Origin: Rothia koreensis
GTDB taxonomy: Bacteria; Actinomycetota; Actinomycetes; Actinomycetales; Micrococcaceae
Direction: 5' to 3'
Assembly: GCF_004136575.1 (NCBI RefSeq)
Contig: NZ_NOIQ01000001.1
Location: forward strand, 620,001 to 684,000
DNA length: 64,000 nt
Shown here: in pieces, positions 27,909 through 38,252 of the stretch
How positions within the stretch are numbered: position 1 is the first letter of the stretch
How the letters are laid out: each line of letters starts with the position of its first letter
Position numbers and translations under genes: made by a program
The notes under the pieces: model-generated
Seen by the model: the letters and a program-made list of their open reading frames with translations, nothing else
Databases searched by the model: none
What the model was told of the DNA's origin: nothing

Positions 27909-27970
27909 GTGCGTCGTGTCGGACCATGCGCCACCGGAGAATTCTGGCCGCTGGCCGGCGCCGATCTGGC

Positions 27971-28732
27971 TCAGTCCAATGAGTCCCGCGAAACCAGGTA
28001 CAACGTTTCTTCGGTTCCCCGGGCGCCGGACGCGGGTGTCTCCACCAAGGCGTCCGCGGATGGTTGCCGGTCGCGCTGGGACAATACGCGGCGGAAGGCA
28101 TCCTGTTTGTCCTCTCCGGAAACCAGGAACCAGATCCTGTCCGAGGCATTGATCATGGGGAGGGTCATGCTCACGCGATCCGGCGGCGGCTTGGGGGAGT
28201 TCTCGACGCCGACGACGTCGGGCTCATCCAGGCGGATGTCCGGGCCTCCCGGGAACAGGGAAGCCAGATGTCCGTCCGGGCCCATCCCGAGCAAGGAGAG
28301 GGCAAACCGTGGTGCCCTGTGGCCGTGCTCGGCGAAGTCGGCGAGCTCGCGAGCGTACGCACGGGCCGCCTCGTGCTGTGTCGAGTACTGGTCCGAAGCA
28401 CCGATGACGTGCAGGTTCGCCGCAGGCACGGGCCCGTTGTCGAAAAAGGCCTCGAAGACCTGATGCGCGTTGCGCTCAGCATCGCCCGTCGGCAGAAACC
28501 TCTCATCCGACCACCAGACGTGCACACACGACCAGTCGACGGTCTCAACCAGAGGGCTCTGACTCACCTTCTCCCAAATCGCGGTCCCGAGGGATCCTCC
28601 GGTGATGCTGATGTGGACGGGGTCGCCCCCCACCGTGCGGTCACCGAGCAGCAGCAACAGCCTCGCTGCGGACGCTTGTGCGACGAAATCCTTCGTCGGA
28701 TAGGGGATGACCGCGGTCCGGTTCTCAGGCAT
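27971..28732 (-). CDS. pgl: 6-phosphogluconolactonase
   Basis: A 253-residue lactonase of the DevB type, second step of the oxidative pentose phosphate pathway. It shows ISITGGSL, WSDERFLP and GMGPDGHLASLFPG. ATG 28732 overlaps the opcA stop by 8 nt, so it is the last gene of a coupled operon. Confidence 0.95.
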   Translation of the reverse strand: MPENRTAVIPYPTKDFVAQASAARLLLLLGDRTVGGDPVHISITGGSLGTAIWEKVSQSPLVETVDWSCVHVWWSDERFLPTGDAERNAHQVFEAFFDNGPVPAANLHVIGASDQYSTQHEAARAYARELADFAEHGHRAPRFALSLLGMGPDGHLASLFPGGPDIRLDEPDVVGVENSPKPPPDRVSMTLPMINASDRIWFLVSGEDKQDAFRRVLSQRDRQPSADALVETPASGARGTEETLYLVSRDSLD

Positions 28733-29711
28733 CGTACACCTCCGTGTAGTCGCTGGGGTCTCCTGCCGGGACGGGCGCACTGCCTTGCGTGAATCGCACC
28801 TCCGACCGGCTGAGGGCCTCGTTGAGGACCTCCCCGAAGACTTCGTCCGGATCCAGACGGCGAAGTTCTTCCGCCAGGCATTCCGCGAGAGATCGGACGG
28901 GCAGGGCGATCTGCTGATCCGCGCTTCCTGGGATGGAAAGCGTCGCGATATTTCGGCCGGGTCGGTAGATGGTGACTTCCCCGTCGTCCCGGCACAGCGT
29001 GACCCGGTAGAGGCCTCGAGGCTGCGGGCTCTCACGGATCTCGACCGTGGCCCCCAGCCGATAGCCGATCCATGTGCCCAGGAGCAGGACGGAAGGCGAC
29101 TTTTCGGAGCCCTCCACGATGACCTTGTTGATGCGATGCTTCTGCGGCTCGTCCATGACCGCGGCCAGCTGAATGCGCCACAGGGTCAACCTGGTCCAGG
29201 CAAGATCCGTGTCCCCGGGGGTGTAGCGCTTCCGCAGTTCGTTGAGCGAATCCCACGGGACCTCTGCCCTGGCCGAATCGGTGATTCGACGGTGGGCAAT
29301 GCGGCCGATGGAGTGGTCAGCCGGGCAGTCGGGAAGCGAATGGGGCCACCATGCGACGATCGGCGCATCGGGAAGCAGCAGTGCCGCAATCAGGGACTCC
29401 GAGGCGTGGGCCGATTCGCCCCAGCCGCGAAGGACGACGATCTCGCTGGCGCCGGCGTCGCCACCCATGCTGGCCTCGGCATCCAACCGATTCGCCGCCT
29501 TCGGATCGTGGGAGATGTGCACAATGATCCGGCACGGGTGCTCGTGGCTGGCCGCGATTGCGGCTTCGATGGCCCTCTCCGAGTGGCCCATGTCGGCCAT
29601 GATCACGAGAGTGAGCACGCGTCCGAGTGTCCGGATGCCCGTCTCCTCGCGCATTTTGGCCAGTTCTTTGTCGACGTCCGAACTCGTCGTGTCCTTGAGT
29701 GTTCGAATCAT
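28725..29711 (-). CDS. opcA: Glucose-6-phosphate dehydrogenase assembly protein OpcA
   Basis: A 328-residue OpcA, needed for assembly or activity of G6PDH in cyanobacteria and actinobacteria. Family features include MGHSERAIEAA, IVVLRGWGE and LPDAPIVAWWP. ATG 29711 sits 5 nt after GGAGGAGG and overlaps the zwf stop by 1 nt (TAATG); its 3' end overlaps pgl. Confidence 0.95.
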   Translation of the reverse strand: MIRTLKDTTSSDVDKELAKMREETGIRTLGRVLTLVIMADMGHSERAIEAAIAASHEHPCRIIVHISHDPKAANRLDAEASMGGDAGASEIVVLRGWGESAHASESLIAALLLPDAPIVAWWPHSLPDCPADHSIGRIAHRRITDSARAEVPWDSLNELRKRYTPGDTDLAWTRLTLWRIQLAAVMDEPQKHRINKVIVEGSEKSPSVLLLGTWIGYRLGATVEIRESPQPRGLYRVTLCRDDGEVTIYRPGRNIATLSIPGSADQQIALPVRSLAECLAEELRRLDPDEVFGEVLNEALSRSEVRFTQGSAPVPAGDPSDYTEVYDA

Positions 29712-31249
29712 TACGGCCTCCTCCAAGCACGTCCGTCACGAGCCAGTAGTCGATGCGCGGATTCCGGCCCCCATGACCCGGGAGCATACTCTTCGGGCGC
29801 GACCCCATGGTCTCCCCAGTACTTTTCGAACGGGTCGAGGATCTTCCACGACAGCTCGACCTCTTCGTGCCTGGGGAAGAGCGGAGGTTCGCCGAGCAGA
29901 ACGTCCAGGATCAGGCGTTCGTAGGCTTCGGGGCTGGATTCGGTGAATGAGTGACCGTACCCGAAGTCCATGCTGACGTCCCGCAATTCCATCTGCGTTC
30001 CCGGAACCTTGGACGCAAAACGAATGGTCACGCCTTCGTCGGGCTGAATTCGGATCACGATGGCGTTCTGGCCGAACTCCTCATAGGAATTCTCGCGGAA
30101 CAACAGGTTGGGGGAGCGCTTGAACACCACGGCGATCTCGGTGACCCTTCGGCCCAAACGCTTTCCGGCACGAAGATAGAACGGGACGCCGGCCCACCGT
30201 CGGTTGTTGATGTCCAATTTGATGGCGGCAAAGGTCTCGGTGCGGGAGTCCGACGGAATGTCCTGTTCCTCCTTGAACCCCTTGACCTCTTCTCCGCCCT
30301 GGAACCCACCGGCGTACTGTCCGAGGGACGAATAGCTCTCCAAGTCATCGGGCAAAGTGACGGCAGCCAGGACCTTGGCCTTTTCGTCGCGCAAGTACTC
30401 GGCGTCGAACCGGATAGGTTCCTCCATGGCGGTCAGCGCCAGCAGCTGCAGAAGGTGATTCTGAATCACGTCACGCGCGGCACCGACGCCTTCGTAATAT
30501 CCGGCTCGAGAACCGATCCCGATGTCCTCGGCCATGGTGATCTGAACGTGGTCGACGTAGTTCGCATTCCAGAGGGGCTCGAACATTTCGTTGGCGAACC
30601 GCAGTGCAAGGATGTTCTGAACCGTTTCCTTGCCCAAGTAGTGGTCGATCCGGAAAACGGAATCGGCGGGGAACACGCTCTCGACGATCTCATTGAGTTC
30701 ACGTGCGGACTCGAGATCGTGACCGAAGGGCTTTTCAATGACTACGCGCCGCCAGCCCTCGGTCTGCTCCGAGGAGGCCAGACCGTTCTCGGCCAGTTGC
30801 GTGCAGACCGCTTCGAAGGCGTTCGGGGGAATGGACAAGTAGAAGGCGTGGTTCCCCAGCGTCCCTCGGGTCTTGTCCAGTTCCTCGAGCGTTTCCTTGA
30901 GACGGCCGAAGGCTTCCGCGTCGTCGAAAGCGCCCTGGACGAACCGGATGCCCGCGGTCAGCTGGTTCCAGACATCTTCTCGGAAAGGTGTCCGCGCGTG
31001 GTTTTCCACGGCTTCCCGGACTTGGGCCCGGAAGTCGTCGTCCGACCAGTCGCGCCGGCCGAAACCGACGAGGGCGAACCGGGGTGGGAGAAGCCCACGG
31101 TTCATGAGGTCGTAAATGGCCGGCAGGAGCTTCTTGCGCGCGAGGTCACCAGTGACGCCGAAAAGTACCAGGGCCGAGGGACCGGCGACCCGCGTCAGTC
31201 GGCGATCCTGTGGATCGCGCAGGGGATTTGAATCTTGTGGAGCGGACAC
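29711..31249 (-). CDS. zwf: Glucose-6-phosphate 1-dehydrogenase
   Basis: A 512-residue G6PDH, entry enzyme of the oxidative pentose phosphate pathway. NADP motif GVTGDLARKKLLPA and active-site RIDHYLGKE (His/Lys) are intact. GTG 31249 has AAAGGA 6-7 nt upstream. It is 92 nt from tal with a hairpin between, and coupled to opcA downstream. Confidence 0.98.
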   Translation of the reverse strand: MSAPQDSNPLRDPQDRRLTRVAGPSALVLFGVTGDLARKKLLPAIYDLMNRGLLPPRFALVGFGRRDWSDDDFRAQVREAVENHARTPFREDVWNQLTAGIRFVQGAFDDAEAFGRLKETLEELDKTRGTLGNHAFYLSIPPNAFEAVCTQLAENGLASSEQTEGWRRVVIEKPFGHDLESARELNEIVESVFPADSVFRIDHYLGKETVQNILALRFANEMFEPLWNANYVDHVQITMAEDIGIGSRAGYYEGVGAARDVIQNHLLQLLALTAMEEPIRFDAEYLRDEKAKVLAAVTLPDDLESYSSLGQYAGGFQGGEEVKGFKEEQDIPSDSRTETFAAIKLDINNRRWAGVPFYLRAGKRLGRRVTEIAVVFKRSPNLLFRENSYEEFGQNAIVIRIQPDEGVTIRFASKVPGTQMELRDVSMDFGYGHSFTESSPEAYERLILDVLLGEPPLFPRHEEVELSWKILDPFEKYWGDHGVAPEEYAPGSWGPESAHRLLARDGRAWRRP

Positions 31250-31302
31250 ACCATTCCTTTGTTCGAAAAATGTGACGGGGTCGCGTCACCGGCCGGGAAG
31301 CG

Positions 31303-31333
31303 CCGTGGAGGACCCACGAGAGGTCCTCCACGG
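31303..31333 (-). terminator. Hairpin between tal and zwf
   Basis: A 12-bp stem, CCGTGGAGGACC (31303-31314) with GGTCCTCCACGG (31322-31333), begins just after the tal stop. It lacks a T-run on the minus strand, so it may be a partial terminator or a processing or stability element. Confidence 0.5.
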
Positions 31334-31341
31334 TGCCCGTG

Positions 31342-32442
31342 TTACTGGCGCAGGGCCGAGGACACGGTATCGAGCAGTTCTTCCCAGGAATCCTCGAATT
31401 TCTTGATTCCTTCGGTTTCCAGCTTCTCGACGACGTCGTTGTAGGAGACCCCCACCTTTTCCAGCGCGTTGATGTCGGCTTCCGCCTGATCGTAGGTTCC
31501 GGACACGGTGTCTCCGGTGATCTCCGCGTGATCGGCCGTGGCCTCGAGGGTCTTTTCCGGCATGGTGTTGACGGTGTTCTGGACCACGAGCCCGGTCACG
31601 TACATCGTGTCCGAGTACGCCGGGTCCTTCGTGCCGGTGGACGCCCACAAGGGGCGTTGCGGCTGGGCGCCAGCTTCTTCGAGACGCTTCCACCGTTCCG
31701 TCGAGAATGCTTCCTCGTACACCTGATAAGCGAGCCGCGCGTTGGCGAGACCGGCCTTGCCCTTGAGGCCGAGTGCCTCGTCCGTACCGATCGACTCCAA
31801 CTGCTTGTCCACCTCGGCATCGACGCGCGACACGAAGAACGAGGCGACCGAGTGAATCTTGCTGAGGTCATGACCGTTCTCCAGAGCACGCTCGAGCCCC
31901 ACCATGAAAGCGTTGATCACGGCCCGATAGCGTTCGAGGGAGAAGATCAGCGTTACGTTGACGCTGATTCCTGCTGCCAGCGTTGCTGCGATGGGTTCGA
32001 GGCCAGCTTCCGTCGCGGGAATCTTGATCATGACGTTCTCGCGACCGACGCTCTCGTGCAACCGCTGGGCCATCGCCACGGTGTCGTCCGCCTTGTGGGC
32101 CAGGCGGGGGTCGACCTCAATCGACACGCGCCCGTCGACTCCCTGGGTGGCGTCGTAGATGGTGGCGAAGACATCGCACGCATCACGGACGTCGTCGGTC
32201 GTCACGGTGAAGACCGCATCCTCGACGTCAGCTCCGGCCTGAGCGAGTTCCTTCATCTGTTCGTCGTAGGCGTCACCTTGGGACAGCGCCTGAGCGAAGA
32301 TCGTCGGGTTGGTGGTCACTCCAACGACGTTGCGATTCTCGATGAGCTCGTCCAGATTTCCCGAGCTGAGCCTTTCGCGGGACAGATCGTCCAGCCAGAT
32401 GGAGACGCCGGCATCCGAAAGCTTCTGAGTTGGTGTTGACAT
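31342..32442 (-). CDS. tal: Transaldolase
   Basis: A 366-residue transaldolase of the longer actinobacterial class, in the non-oxidative pentose phosphate pathway. Motifs: VTTNPTIF near the N-terminus, the Schiff-base lysine region VMIKIPAT, and [14 protein letters not shown] 32442 has AAGAGGAG about 6 nt upstream; the frame is open further back but that part is not family-like. It lies 83 nt after tkt. Confidence 0.97.
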   Translation of the reverse strand: MSTPTQKLSDAGVSIWLDDLSRERLSSGNLDELIENRNVVGVTTNPTIFAQALSQGDAYDEQMKELAQAGADVEDAVFTVTTDDVRDACDVFATIYDATQGVDGRVSIEVDPRLAHKADDTVAMAQRLHESVGRENVMIKIPATEAGLEPIAATLAAGISVNVTLIFSLERYRAVINAFMVGLERALENGHDLSKIHSVASFFVSRVDAEVDKQLESIGTDEALGLKGKAGLANARLAYQVYEEAFSTERWKRLEEAGAQPQRPLWASTGTKDPAYSDTMYVTGLVVQNTVNTMPEKTLEATADHAEITGDTVSGTYDQAEADINALEKVGVSYNDVVEKLETEGIKKFEDSWEELLDTVSSALRQ

Positions 32443-32483
32443 GATGTTCTCCTCTTGACGATGAGTGGGGCCGATGCGACAAG

Positions 32484-32521
32484 GAAGCGGGGCAACCCGA
32501 GACGATGGGCGGCCCCGCTTC
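32484..32521 (-). terminator. Hairpin between tkt and tal
   Basis: A 10-bp perfect stem, GAAGCGGGGC (32484-32493) with GCCCCGCTTC (32512-32521), starts just after the tkt stop. No T-run follows on the minus strand (CTTGTCG), so read-through into tal is likely. Confidence 0.45.
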
Positions 32522-32525
32522 GTAA

Positions 32526-34646
32526 TCAGCCCTGTGAAGCGTTGATGGATTCCTTGGCAGCCTCGACGACCGCCTCCGGGGTGATCCCGAATTCCTTGTA
32601 CAGCGTCTTGTAGTCGGCGGACGCCCCGAAGTGGTCGAGCCCGACGGCGCGACCCGTGCTTCCCAGCAGGTCGTTCCAGGACATCGGCAATCCGGCTTCG
32701 ACGGCGACCCGAGCGGTGATCCCGGAGGGAATCACGGACTCCCGGTAGGAGGCGTCCTGACGGTCGAACCATTCACGGCAGGGCATCGACACCACGCGAG
32801 CCGAGACTCCGTCCTGGCCGAGCGTCTCTCGCGCCTCGAGGGCCAACTCGACCTCGGAGCCTGTCGCAATCAGGATCACGTGAGGCTCTGCCTCGGTATC
32901 GGCCAGGACGTAACCGCCGCGAGCCGTGCCTTCGGCGGATGCGAACTTTTCGCCGTCGGCGTCCGGGTGGAGGTCCTCGCGGGCCAAGGTCGGCAGACCC
33001 TGGCGAGTCAGAGCGAGACCTGCGGGTCGATCCTTCTGCTCGAGAATCGTGCGCCATGCAACGGCCGTCTCGTTCGCGTCTCCTGGGCGGACGACGTCGA
33101 GGTTCGGGATCGCACGAAGCGTCGAGAGCTGCTCGACCGGCTGATGGGTCGGGCCGTCCTCACCCAGGCCGATCGAGTCGTGTGTCCAGACGTAGATCGA
33201 CGGGATCCCCATCAGCGCCGAGAGGCGGATGGCAGGCCTCTGGTAGTCGCTGAAGATGAGGAAAGTCCCGCTGAATGCGCGAGTCGGGGACGAGAGCACG
33301 ATGCCGTTGACGATGGCCGCCGCGGCGTGCTCGCGGATGCCGAAGTGCAAAACCCGCCCGTAGGGGTTCGCGGTGAACTTCTTGGTCGAACGAGCCGAAG
33401 GGTTGAACGAATCGGCCGATTCGATCGTGGTGTTGTTGGAACCGGCCAGATCGGCAGAACCGCCCCAGAGCTCGGGGAACGTCTCGGCGATCGCATTGAT
33501 GACCTTGCCGCTGGCCGCGCGTGTGGCCAGTGCAGATCCTGCCTCGAAGACCGGGAAGGAGTCCTTGTAGTTCTCGGGCAGTTCGCCCTGGGAGAGCCGA
33601 GCGTACAAGGACGCCGCTTCGGGATTCTTGGCCTGCCACGCCTCGAACGACTTGGTCCATTCCTCACGTTCCCGGCGGCTCCGCTCCTGGACTTGCCGGG
33701 TGTGGGAAAGAATGTCCTCCTCGATCTGGAAGGACTTGTCGGGATCGAAGTCGAGAATCTCCTTGACGGCCTTGACCTCGTCGCCGCCCAGTGCCGAACC
33801 ATGGATTCCGCCGGTGTTCTGCTTGTTCGGGGCGGGCCAACCGATGACGGTCTTGAGCGCGATCAGCGTCGGCTTGTCCGTGACCTTCTTGGCATCGCGA
33901 ATCTGTGCGTAGAGTTCCTCGACGTCCTCCGAGTAGCCGGTTCCGCCGTTGGTCCAGTCGACCGAGCGAACGTCCCAGCCGTAGGCCGCGTAGCGCTTCT
34001 CGACATCCTCGGTGAACGCGACGTCCGTATCGTCCTCGATGGAGATCTGGTTCTGGTCGTAGAAGACGATAAGATTGCCCAGCTGCTGGTGTCCGGCGAG
34101 CGAGGATGCTTCGGACGTCACGCCTTCCTCCAGATCGCCGTCCGAGGCAATCGTGTAGATGGTGTGGTCGAAGGGGCTTTCGCCGGCGGGAGCCTCAGGA
34201 TCGAACATGCCCCGCATCCGACGCTGCGCGTAGGCGAAGCCCACGGCCGAGGAGAGCCCCTGTCCCAGGGGGCCGGTCGTGATTTCGACGCCCTTCGTGT
34301 GCTTGTACTCCGGGTGACCCGGCGTCAGCGAACCCCAGGTGCGCAAGGCTTCGAGATCCTTCATCTCGAGGCCGTATCCCGAGAGGAAGAGCTGGATGTA
34401 GAGGGTCAACGAGGTGTGGCCGGGGGACAGGATGAAGCGGTCCCGCCCCGCCCAGCGATCATCCGTCGGGTCGTGGCGCATGACCTTCTGGTGCAGCAAA
34501 TAGGCGAGGGGTGCGAGACTCATGGCCGTTCCCGGGTGCCCGTTTCCGACCTTTTCCACGGCGTCGGCCGCCAGTACCCGCACCGTGTCCACCGCGCGCT
34601 GGTCCTCGGTCGTCCATTCGAGCTTTTCATTCAGGTTCGGCACCAT
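32526..34646 (-). CDS. tkt: Transketolase
   Basis: A 706-residue transketolase. The ThDP/Mg motif appears as [12 protein letters not shown]...NLIVFYDQN, with [10 protein letters not shown] near the N-terminus and the pyrimidine-domain [17 protein letters not shown]. It moves two-carbon units in the pentose phosphate pathway. ATG 34646 ([11 protein letters not shown]) has AAAGGGG 4 nt upstream and removes an unlikely N-terminal extension. It is the first gene of the tkt-tal-zwf-opcA-pgl series. Confidence 0.97.
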   Translation of the reverse strand: MVPNLNEKLEWTTEDQRAVDTVRVLAADAVEKVGNGHPGTAMSLAPLAYLLHQKVMRHDPTDDRWAGRDRFILSPGHTSLTLYIQLFLSGYGLEMKDLEALRTWGSLTPGHPEYKHTKGVEITTGPLGQGLSSAVGFAYAQRRMRGMFDPEAPAGESPFDHTIYTIASDGDLEEGVTSEASSLAGHQQLGNLIVFYDQNQISIEDDTDVAFTEDVEKRYAAYGWDVRSVDWTNGGTGYSEDVEELYAQIRDAKKVTDKPTLIALKTVIGWPAPNKQNTGGIHGSALGGDEVKAVKEILDFDPDKSFQIEEDILSHTRQVQERSRREREEWTKSFEAWQAKNPEAASLYARLSQGELPENYKDSFPVFEAGSALATRAASGKVINAIAETFPELWGGSADLAGSNNTTIESADSFNPSARSTKKFTANPYGRVLHFGIREHAAAAIVNGIVLSSPTRAFSGTFLIFSDYQRPAIRLSALMGIPSIYVWTHDSIGLGEDGPTHQPVEQLSTLRAIPNLDVVRPGDANETAVAWRTILEQKDRPAGLALTRQGLPTLAREDLHPDADGEKFASAEGTARGGYVLADTEAEPHVILIATGSEVELALEARETLGQDGVSARVVSMPCREWFDRQDASYRESVIPSGITARVAVEAGLPMSWNDLLGSTGRAVGLDHFGASADYKTLYKEFGITPEAVVEAAKESINASQG

Positions 34647-34726
34647 TTGCCCCTTTCTCAGAAAACACAGGCGAGGCCGCGCCATCGGATGGCCACGCTT
34701 TCGCCATTTCCGATTCCAACCATAAT

Positions 34727-34747
34727 TGACCTGAGCTCATGAGGTCA
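34727..34747. promoter_or_regulatory. Palindromic site and candidate tkt promoter
   Basis: TGACCT (34727-34732) and AGGTCA (34742-34747) form an inverted repeat around GAGCTCATG. On the minus strand a CTGACC box overlaps the arm, and TATGGT follows after 18 bp, giving a plausible tkt promoter with the palindrome across its -35 and spacer. The rest of the 302-bp tkt-ctaB gap shows only GCCCT-CT-AGGGC (34811-34822) and the ctaB -10 box. Confidence 0.35.
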
Positions 34748-34840
34748 GGGGTGTGAGCCGACAGCGGAAGAAAGATTCGCATTCGGCGGAAGAGACCGAA
34801 ATATCATGCGGCCCTCTAGGGCGGTAACCCCCTTCCGTTA

Positions 34841-34846
34841 TATGAT
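34841..34846 (+). promoter_or_regulatory. Candidate -10 element for ctaB
   Basis: TATGAT matches the consensus at five of six positions and lies about 100 nt before the ctaB start. No clear -35 box is present. Confidence 0.4.
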
Positions 34847-34948
34847 GAGAGATGCTTTCGAAACCGCGGACCACGACATTGCGCACCGCTCGCACCGCGG
34901 GACCTGGTCTCCATCCGGTCAGCGGAGTCAATCACGAAGGGTCGATGA

Positions 34949-36004
34949 GTGAAGCGCCAAAGTTCCAGCGACATGAGGCCGGCAGCGACGACGAACGTTG
35001 CCGCCGGGGCGGACCATGGGATCCCGAGCCCGTCGCTTCCGACGGGTCCTCCCGAGTCAGCGACTCACGACGCCGCCCCTCACGGCGCCGTCACGAGCGC
35101 GGGAAAAGTGGGACTGCGTCGCAAGATCAAGGGATTCGTCCTCCTGACAAAGCCCGGCGTCATCGAACTCCTGCTGGTCACCACGGCCCCCACCATGATC
35201 TTCGCCGCGGGTGGCCTGCCGAATCTGTGGCTCATCCTCAACACCATGATCGGCGGCGCCATGGCGGCGGGCGGTGCCGGGGCATTCAACTGTTACATCG
35301 ACCGCGATGCCGACCGTCTCATGAAGCGCACCGAGCGTCGCCCGCTCGTGACCGGTGAAATCACCGACCGCCAAGGACTCGTGTTCGCGTGGGCGTTGTC
35401 CGTCGTCTCCGTGGCGTACCTGACTCTCCTCGTCAACCCTCTGGCCGGCGCGCTCGGCCTCGGCGCGATCTTGCTCTACGTCGTGTTCTACTCGATGTTC
35501 CTGAAGCGCCGCACCACCCAGAACATTGTCTGGGGCGGGATCGCCGGTTGCATGCCGGTCTTCATTGCCTGGGCGGCCGTGGAGAACAGGCTGAGCTTCT
35601 CCTCGTTGGTTCTGTTCGTCATCATCTTCCTGTGGACGCCGCCGCATTACTGGCCGCTCTCGATGAAGTACGCCGAGGACTACCAGAGAGCCGGAATTCC
35701 CATGCTCGGTGCCATCGCCTCTGCGAAGGCCGTATCGGTACAGGTCGTGCTCTACGCGTGGGCCACCGTGATCTGCTCTCTGATGCTCATTCCAGTCGGC
35801 GGGGCCGGCTGGGTGTACGGCCTGACGGCGTTGCTCTCCGGCGCGTGGTTCATTTGGAAATGCCATCAGCTGCACCAGCGTGCTCTCGCCGAGGAAGCGA
35901 CCTCGCGCACGGCCATGGTGGTGTTCCACGCTTCGATTACGTACCTGACGCTCGTCTTCGTGGCCCTGGCCGTGGACCCCTTTGTGGGAGGCCCGGTCCT
36001 GTAG
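34949..36004 (+). CDS. ctaB: Haem O synthase (protoheme IX farnesyltransferase)
   Basis: A 351-residue UbiA-family membrane prenyltransferase that makes haem O from protohaem. The Asp-rich motif [15 protein letters not shown] (114-128) and the second motif region [19 protein letters not shown] are intact, with about eight to nine hydrophobic segments. The first 55 residues are a hydrophilic extension. The start is GTG 34949 with GAAGG 8 nt upstream. It works with ctaA (36328-37341) to make haem A. Confidence 0.96.
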   Translation: MKRQSSSDMRPAATTNVAAGADHGIPSPSLPTGPPESATHDAAPHGAVTSAGKVGLRRKIKGFVLLTKPGVIELLLVTTAPTMIFAAGGLPNLWLILNTMIGGAMAAGGAGAFNCYIDRDADRLMKRTERRPLVTGEITDRQGLVFAWALSVVSVAYLTLLVNPLAGALGLGAILLYVVFYSMFLKRRTTQNIVWGGIAGCMPVFIAWAAVENRLSFSSLVLFVIIFLWTPPHYWPLSMKYAEDYQRAGIPMLGAIASAKAVSVQVVLYAWATVICSLMLIPVGGAGWVYGLTALLSGAWFIWKCHQLHQRALAEEATSRTAMVVFHASITYLTLVFVALAVDPFVGGPVL

Positions 36005-36327
36005 CCCGAGTTCGTAACTCGAGCTGATCCGCGGAAGTCACCCCCGCGGGAGTCATGGGCTCACGTGGCCCTCTCGGGTACCGGCACGATGAGGTTCATG
36101 GATTCCAGAGCGAACGCATTGGATTCACCCCAGGAGAATAGTCACAGCCGGTCGCTCTGGTCCGGCATGGACCACGGGGGACCAGGAGCGATCCATGTTC
36201 CGTATGTGATGTGGCCTGACGGCCGTTCCGACGAGTTGTGGCAGCTCACCAAGCAAGGCATGGTCGCCGGATGCCGGATAGTGTTCGTCGAGGTGCCGAC
36301 CGGGTCCGGCTCCGTCGCCAGCTCCGG
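36005..36327. other. Gap between convergent ctaB and ctaA
   Basis: No convincing gene. A plus-strand frame beginning at 36065 would run into and antisense to the ctaA 3' end; its first part (HVPYVMWPDGRSDELWQLT) is protein-like but unrecognised, so a small gene cannot be excluded. A short inverted repeat CGAGTT-CGT-AACTCG (36007-36021) follows the ctaB stop. No T-run terminator is seen. Confidence 0.4.
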
Positions 36328-37341
36328 TCAGACGATGCCGTTGGCCTCAGCGATCTCCACGCGACTTTCGGCGAGGTCGCGGAGTGCTGGGGTGCCCAGA
36401 ACCACCATGCGTTCCAGCAGCGCGGTGACTGACCAGATGAGCAGGCCAGCACCGATGAGGTGGAACCAGACCAGGAACCCGGGCGAACCGGTGAAGTACT
36501 GCGTGTAGCCGATGGCACCCTGGAACAGCATCACGAGCACGATGATCCATGCATTCCGGGACACCGCGGGCGCCCAATTCTTGCGCTTGGCCAAGACGAG
36601 AGTCGCCATCACGAGAACCAGCAGGACCCAGACGGGGATGCTGTGCAGCCGGGTGACCACCTGGGGATCGAAGGCGTGTCGGGCGCTGTCCGTGTCGCCC
36701 GAGTGCGGTCCGGTTCCGGTGACCAGCGTTCCCATGTAGACGGCAACGATGGTGACGGCGGCGATCACGATGCCCAGGAACCTCTGGACGTTGTCCGCTT
36801 CCGGACGGTCGCTCAGCCGCTCGGACTCGATGACCTTCCTCATCGAGTACCGCCTGACCCTGGCGTAGAAGATGGCGGCAAGTGCCACCATGAATCCGGA
36901 CAACATGAAGTGGACGCCGACCATCCAGGGATTGAGTCGCAACCACACGGAAAGCCCTCCGACGACCGCCTGGACAATGACACCCAGGCCGAGGACGAAG
37001 GCAATGCCGAACAAATCGGTGTACCGTCCGCGCAACCGCCAGACCGAGATGAAGGTCAGGAGGGCAATGATGCCGACCGCGCCGGTCAGGGTGCGGTTAC
37101 CGAATTCGATGAACCCGTGAATGCCCATGGCCGGGACGTTGGTCCAGGTATCCGAGGTGCATCGCGGCCAGGTGGGGCAGCCGAGGCCGGATCCCGTGAG
37201 CCGAACCAGGCCACCCGTCAGGACCAGAAGGAAGTTCACCAAAATCGAAGCTATGCCGAGGGTCCGGACCCACCCGTTGACGTTCAGCGGAATGAACCGG
37301 TCGAGGAACGAGCCCCGACGAATGGCGGATGTGGTGGTCAT
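36328..37341 (-). CDS. ctaA: Haem A synthase
   Basis: A 337-residue COX15/CtaA membrane protein with about eight transmembrane helices. It oxidises the haem O methyl group to haem A for aa3 oxidase. The extracytoplasmic cysteine pair of Bacillus-type CtaA is present in GLGCPTWPRC (Cys55 and Cys61). Haem-ligand histidines lie in IHGFIEFGNRT, VHFMLSG, RLHSIPVW and WFHLIGAG. Start ATG 37341. Confidence 0.95.
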   Translation of the reverse strand: MTTTSAIRRGSFLDRFIPLNVNGWVRTLGIASILVNFLLVLTGGLVRLTGSGLGCPTWPRCTSDTWTNVPAMGIHGFIEFGNRTLTGAVGIIALLTFISVWRLRGRYTDLFGIAFVLGLGVIVQAVVGGLSVWLRLNPWMVGVHFMLSGFMVALAAIFYARVRRYSMRKVIESERLSDRPEADNVQRFLGIVIAAVTIVAVYMGTLVTGTGPHSGDTDSARHAFDPQVVTRLHSIPVWVLLVLVMATLVLAKRKNWAPAVSRNAWIIVLVMLFQGAIGYTQYFTGSPGFLVWFHLIGAGLLIWSVTALLERMVVLGTPALRDLAESRVEIAEANGIV

Positions 37342-37433
37342 GAGTGCACCTCGGCTGGAGAACGACGTCGAATACGCAATGCCTTACCCATTATTCGTGG
37401 TCAACCGGCTCGAAGCGAATGGAACGGACGTGG

Positions 37434-38252
37434 TCATGACCACTTGAACCAGCGCCTCGCGGCAAGACCCGCGATGACGATCCACGCGATCAGCACCAGA
37501 TGCGGGCCCCACGCCACGTGGTGAGCGAGCATTCCCGCCCGCAGCGCTTCGCCCAGTGCGCCCGACGGAAGCAGCTCGATGAACCAGGAACCCCCACCAG
37601 GGAAATGGTGGGCGGGTATGAGAGATCCCCCGAGCGCAGCGAGGACGACCCACAGCGTGTTGACGACGGCGAGCGTTGCCTCGGCCCGGACCGTCCCCGC
37701 CACCAGCAAGCCCACCGCCGTGAACGCGGCGACTCCCAGGACGAGCGCCGGAAGGGACAGCAGGAATCCCGGAACATCAGGTTTCCACCCCAGGAACAGT
37801 CCGACGACGCCCATGACGACGTACTGAATGGCCACGACAGTCAGAACGGCAACGGCCTTTCCTGCAACGAGGCCGCCGCGTCCGAGCGGCGTCGTCGACA
37901 AAAACCTGAGAACTCCGTACCGGCGGTCGAACCCCGTGGCAATTCCCTGTCCGGAGAGAGCTGTGGACATCGCGCACAGGGCCAGAACCCCAGGCATCGC
38001 GACGTCGATCCGAGAACCTCCGAACTGCTCGGCCCATCCGTCCAGAAAACCGGTGAAAGCGAGTCCGAAGAGCGCCATCAGGGGGAAGAGGATCAAGAGC
38101 ATGAGCTGCTCGCCGTTCTTGAGCATCGCCAGGGTCTCGTATTTGCCCTGTGCGAGGATTCGGCTCGATACGGAGGCGGGCTCCCGTGCTCCATCGGTCG
38201 GCCGGAATGTGTCCGAATCGACCGGTGCGCCGGTCTCGGTGCTGTGGCTCAT
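37434..38252 (-). CDS. ABC-2 type transporter permease
   Basis: A 272-residue permease with six hydrophobic segments (about 50-270) after a 35-residue hydrophilic N-terminus. It overlaps the upstream ATPase gene by 4 nt (ATGA), so the two form one exporter. The pair sits between ctaA and sufR as in M. tuberculosis (Rv1456c-Rv1458c). The cargo is unknown. Confidence 0.9.
   Translation of the reverse strand: MSHSTETGAPVDSDTFRPTDGAREPASVSSRILAQGKYETLAMLKNGEQLMLLILFPLMALFGLAFTGFLDGWAEQFGGSRIDVAMPGVLALCAMSTALSGQGIATGFDRRYGVLRFLSTTPLGRGGLVAGKAVAVLTVVAIQYVVMGVVGLFLGWKPDVPGFLLSLPALVLGVAAFTAVGLLVAGTVRAEATLAVVNTLWVVLAALGGSLIPAHHFPGGGSWFIELLPSGALGEALRAGMLAHHVAWGPHLVLIAWIVIAGLAARRWFKWS

Noticed and set aside
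36065-36508. Plus-strand ORF of 147 codons after ctaB
   Set aside because: More than half of it lies antisense to ctaA and no ribosome site or family was seen; kept only as a remark.
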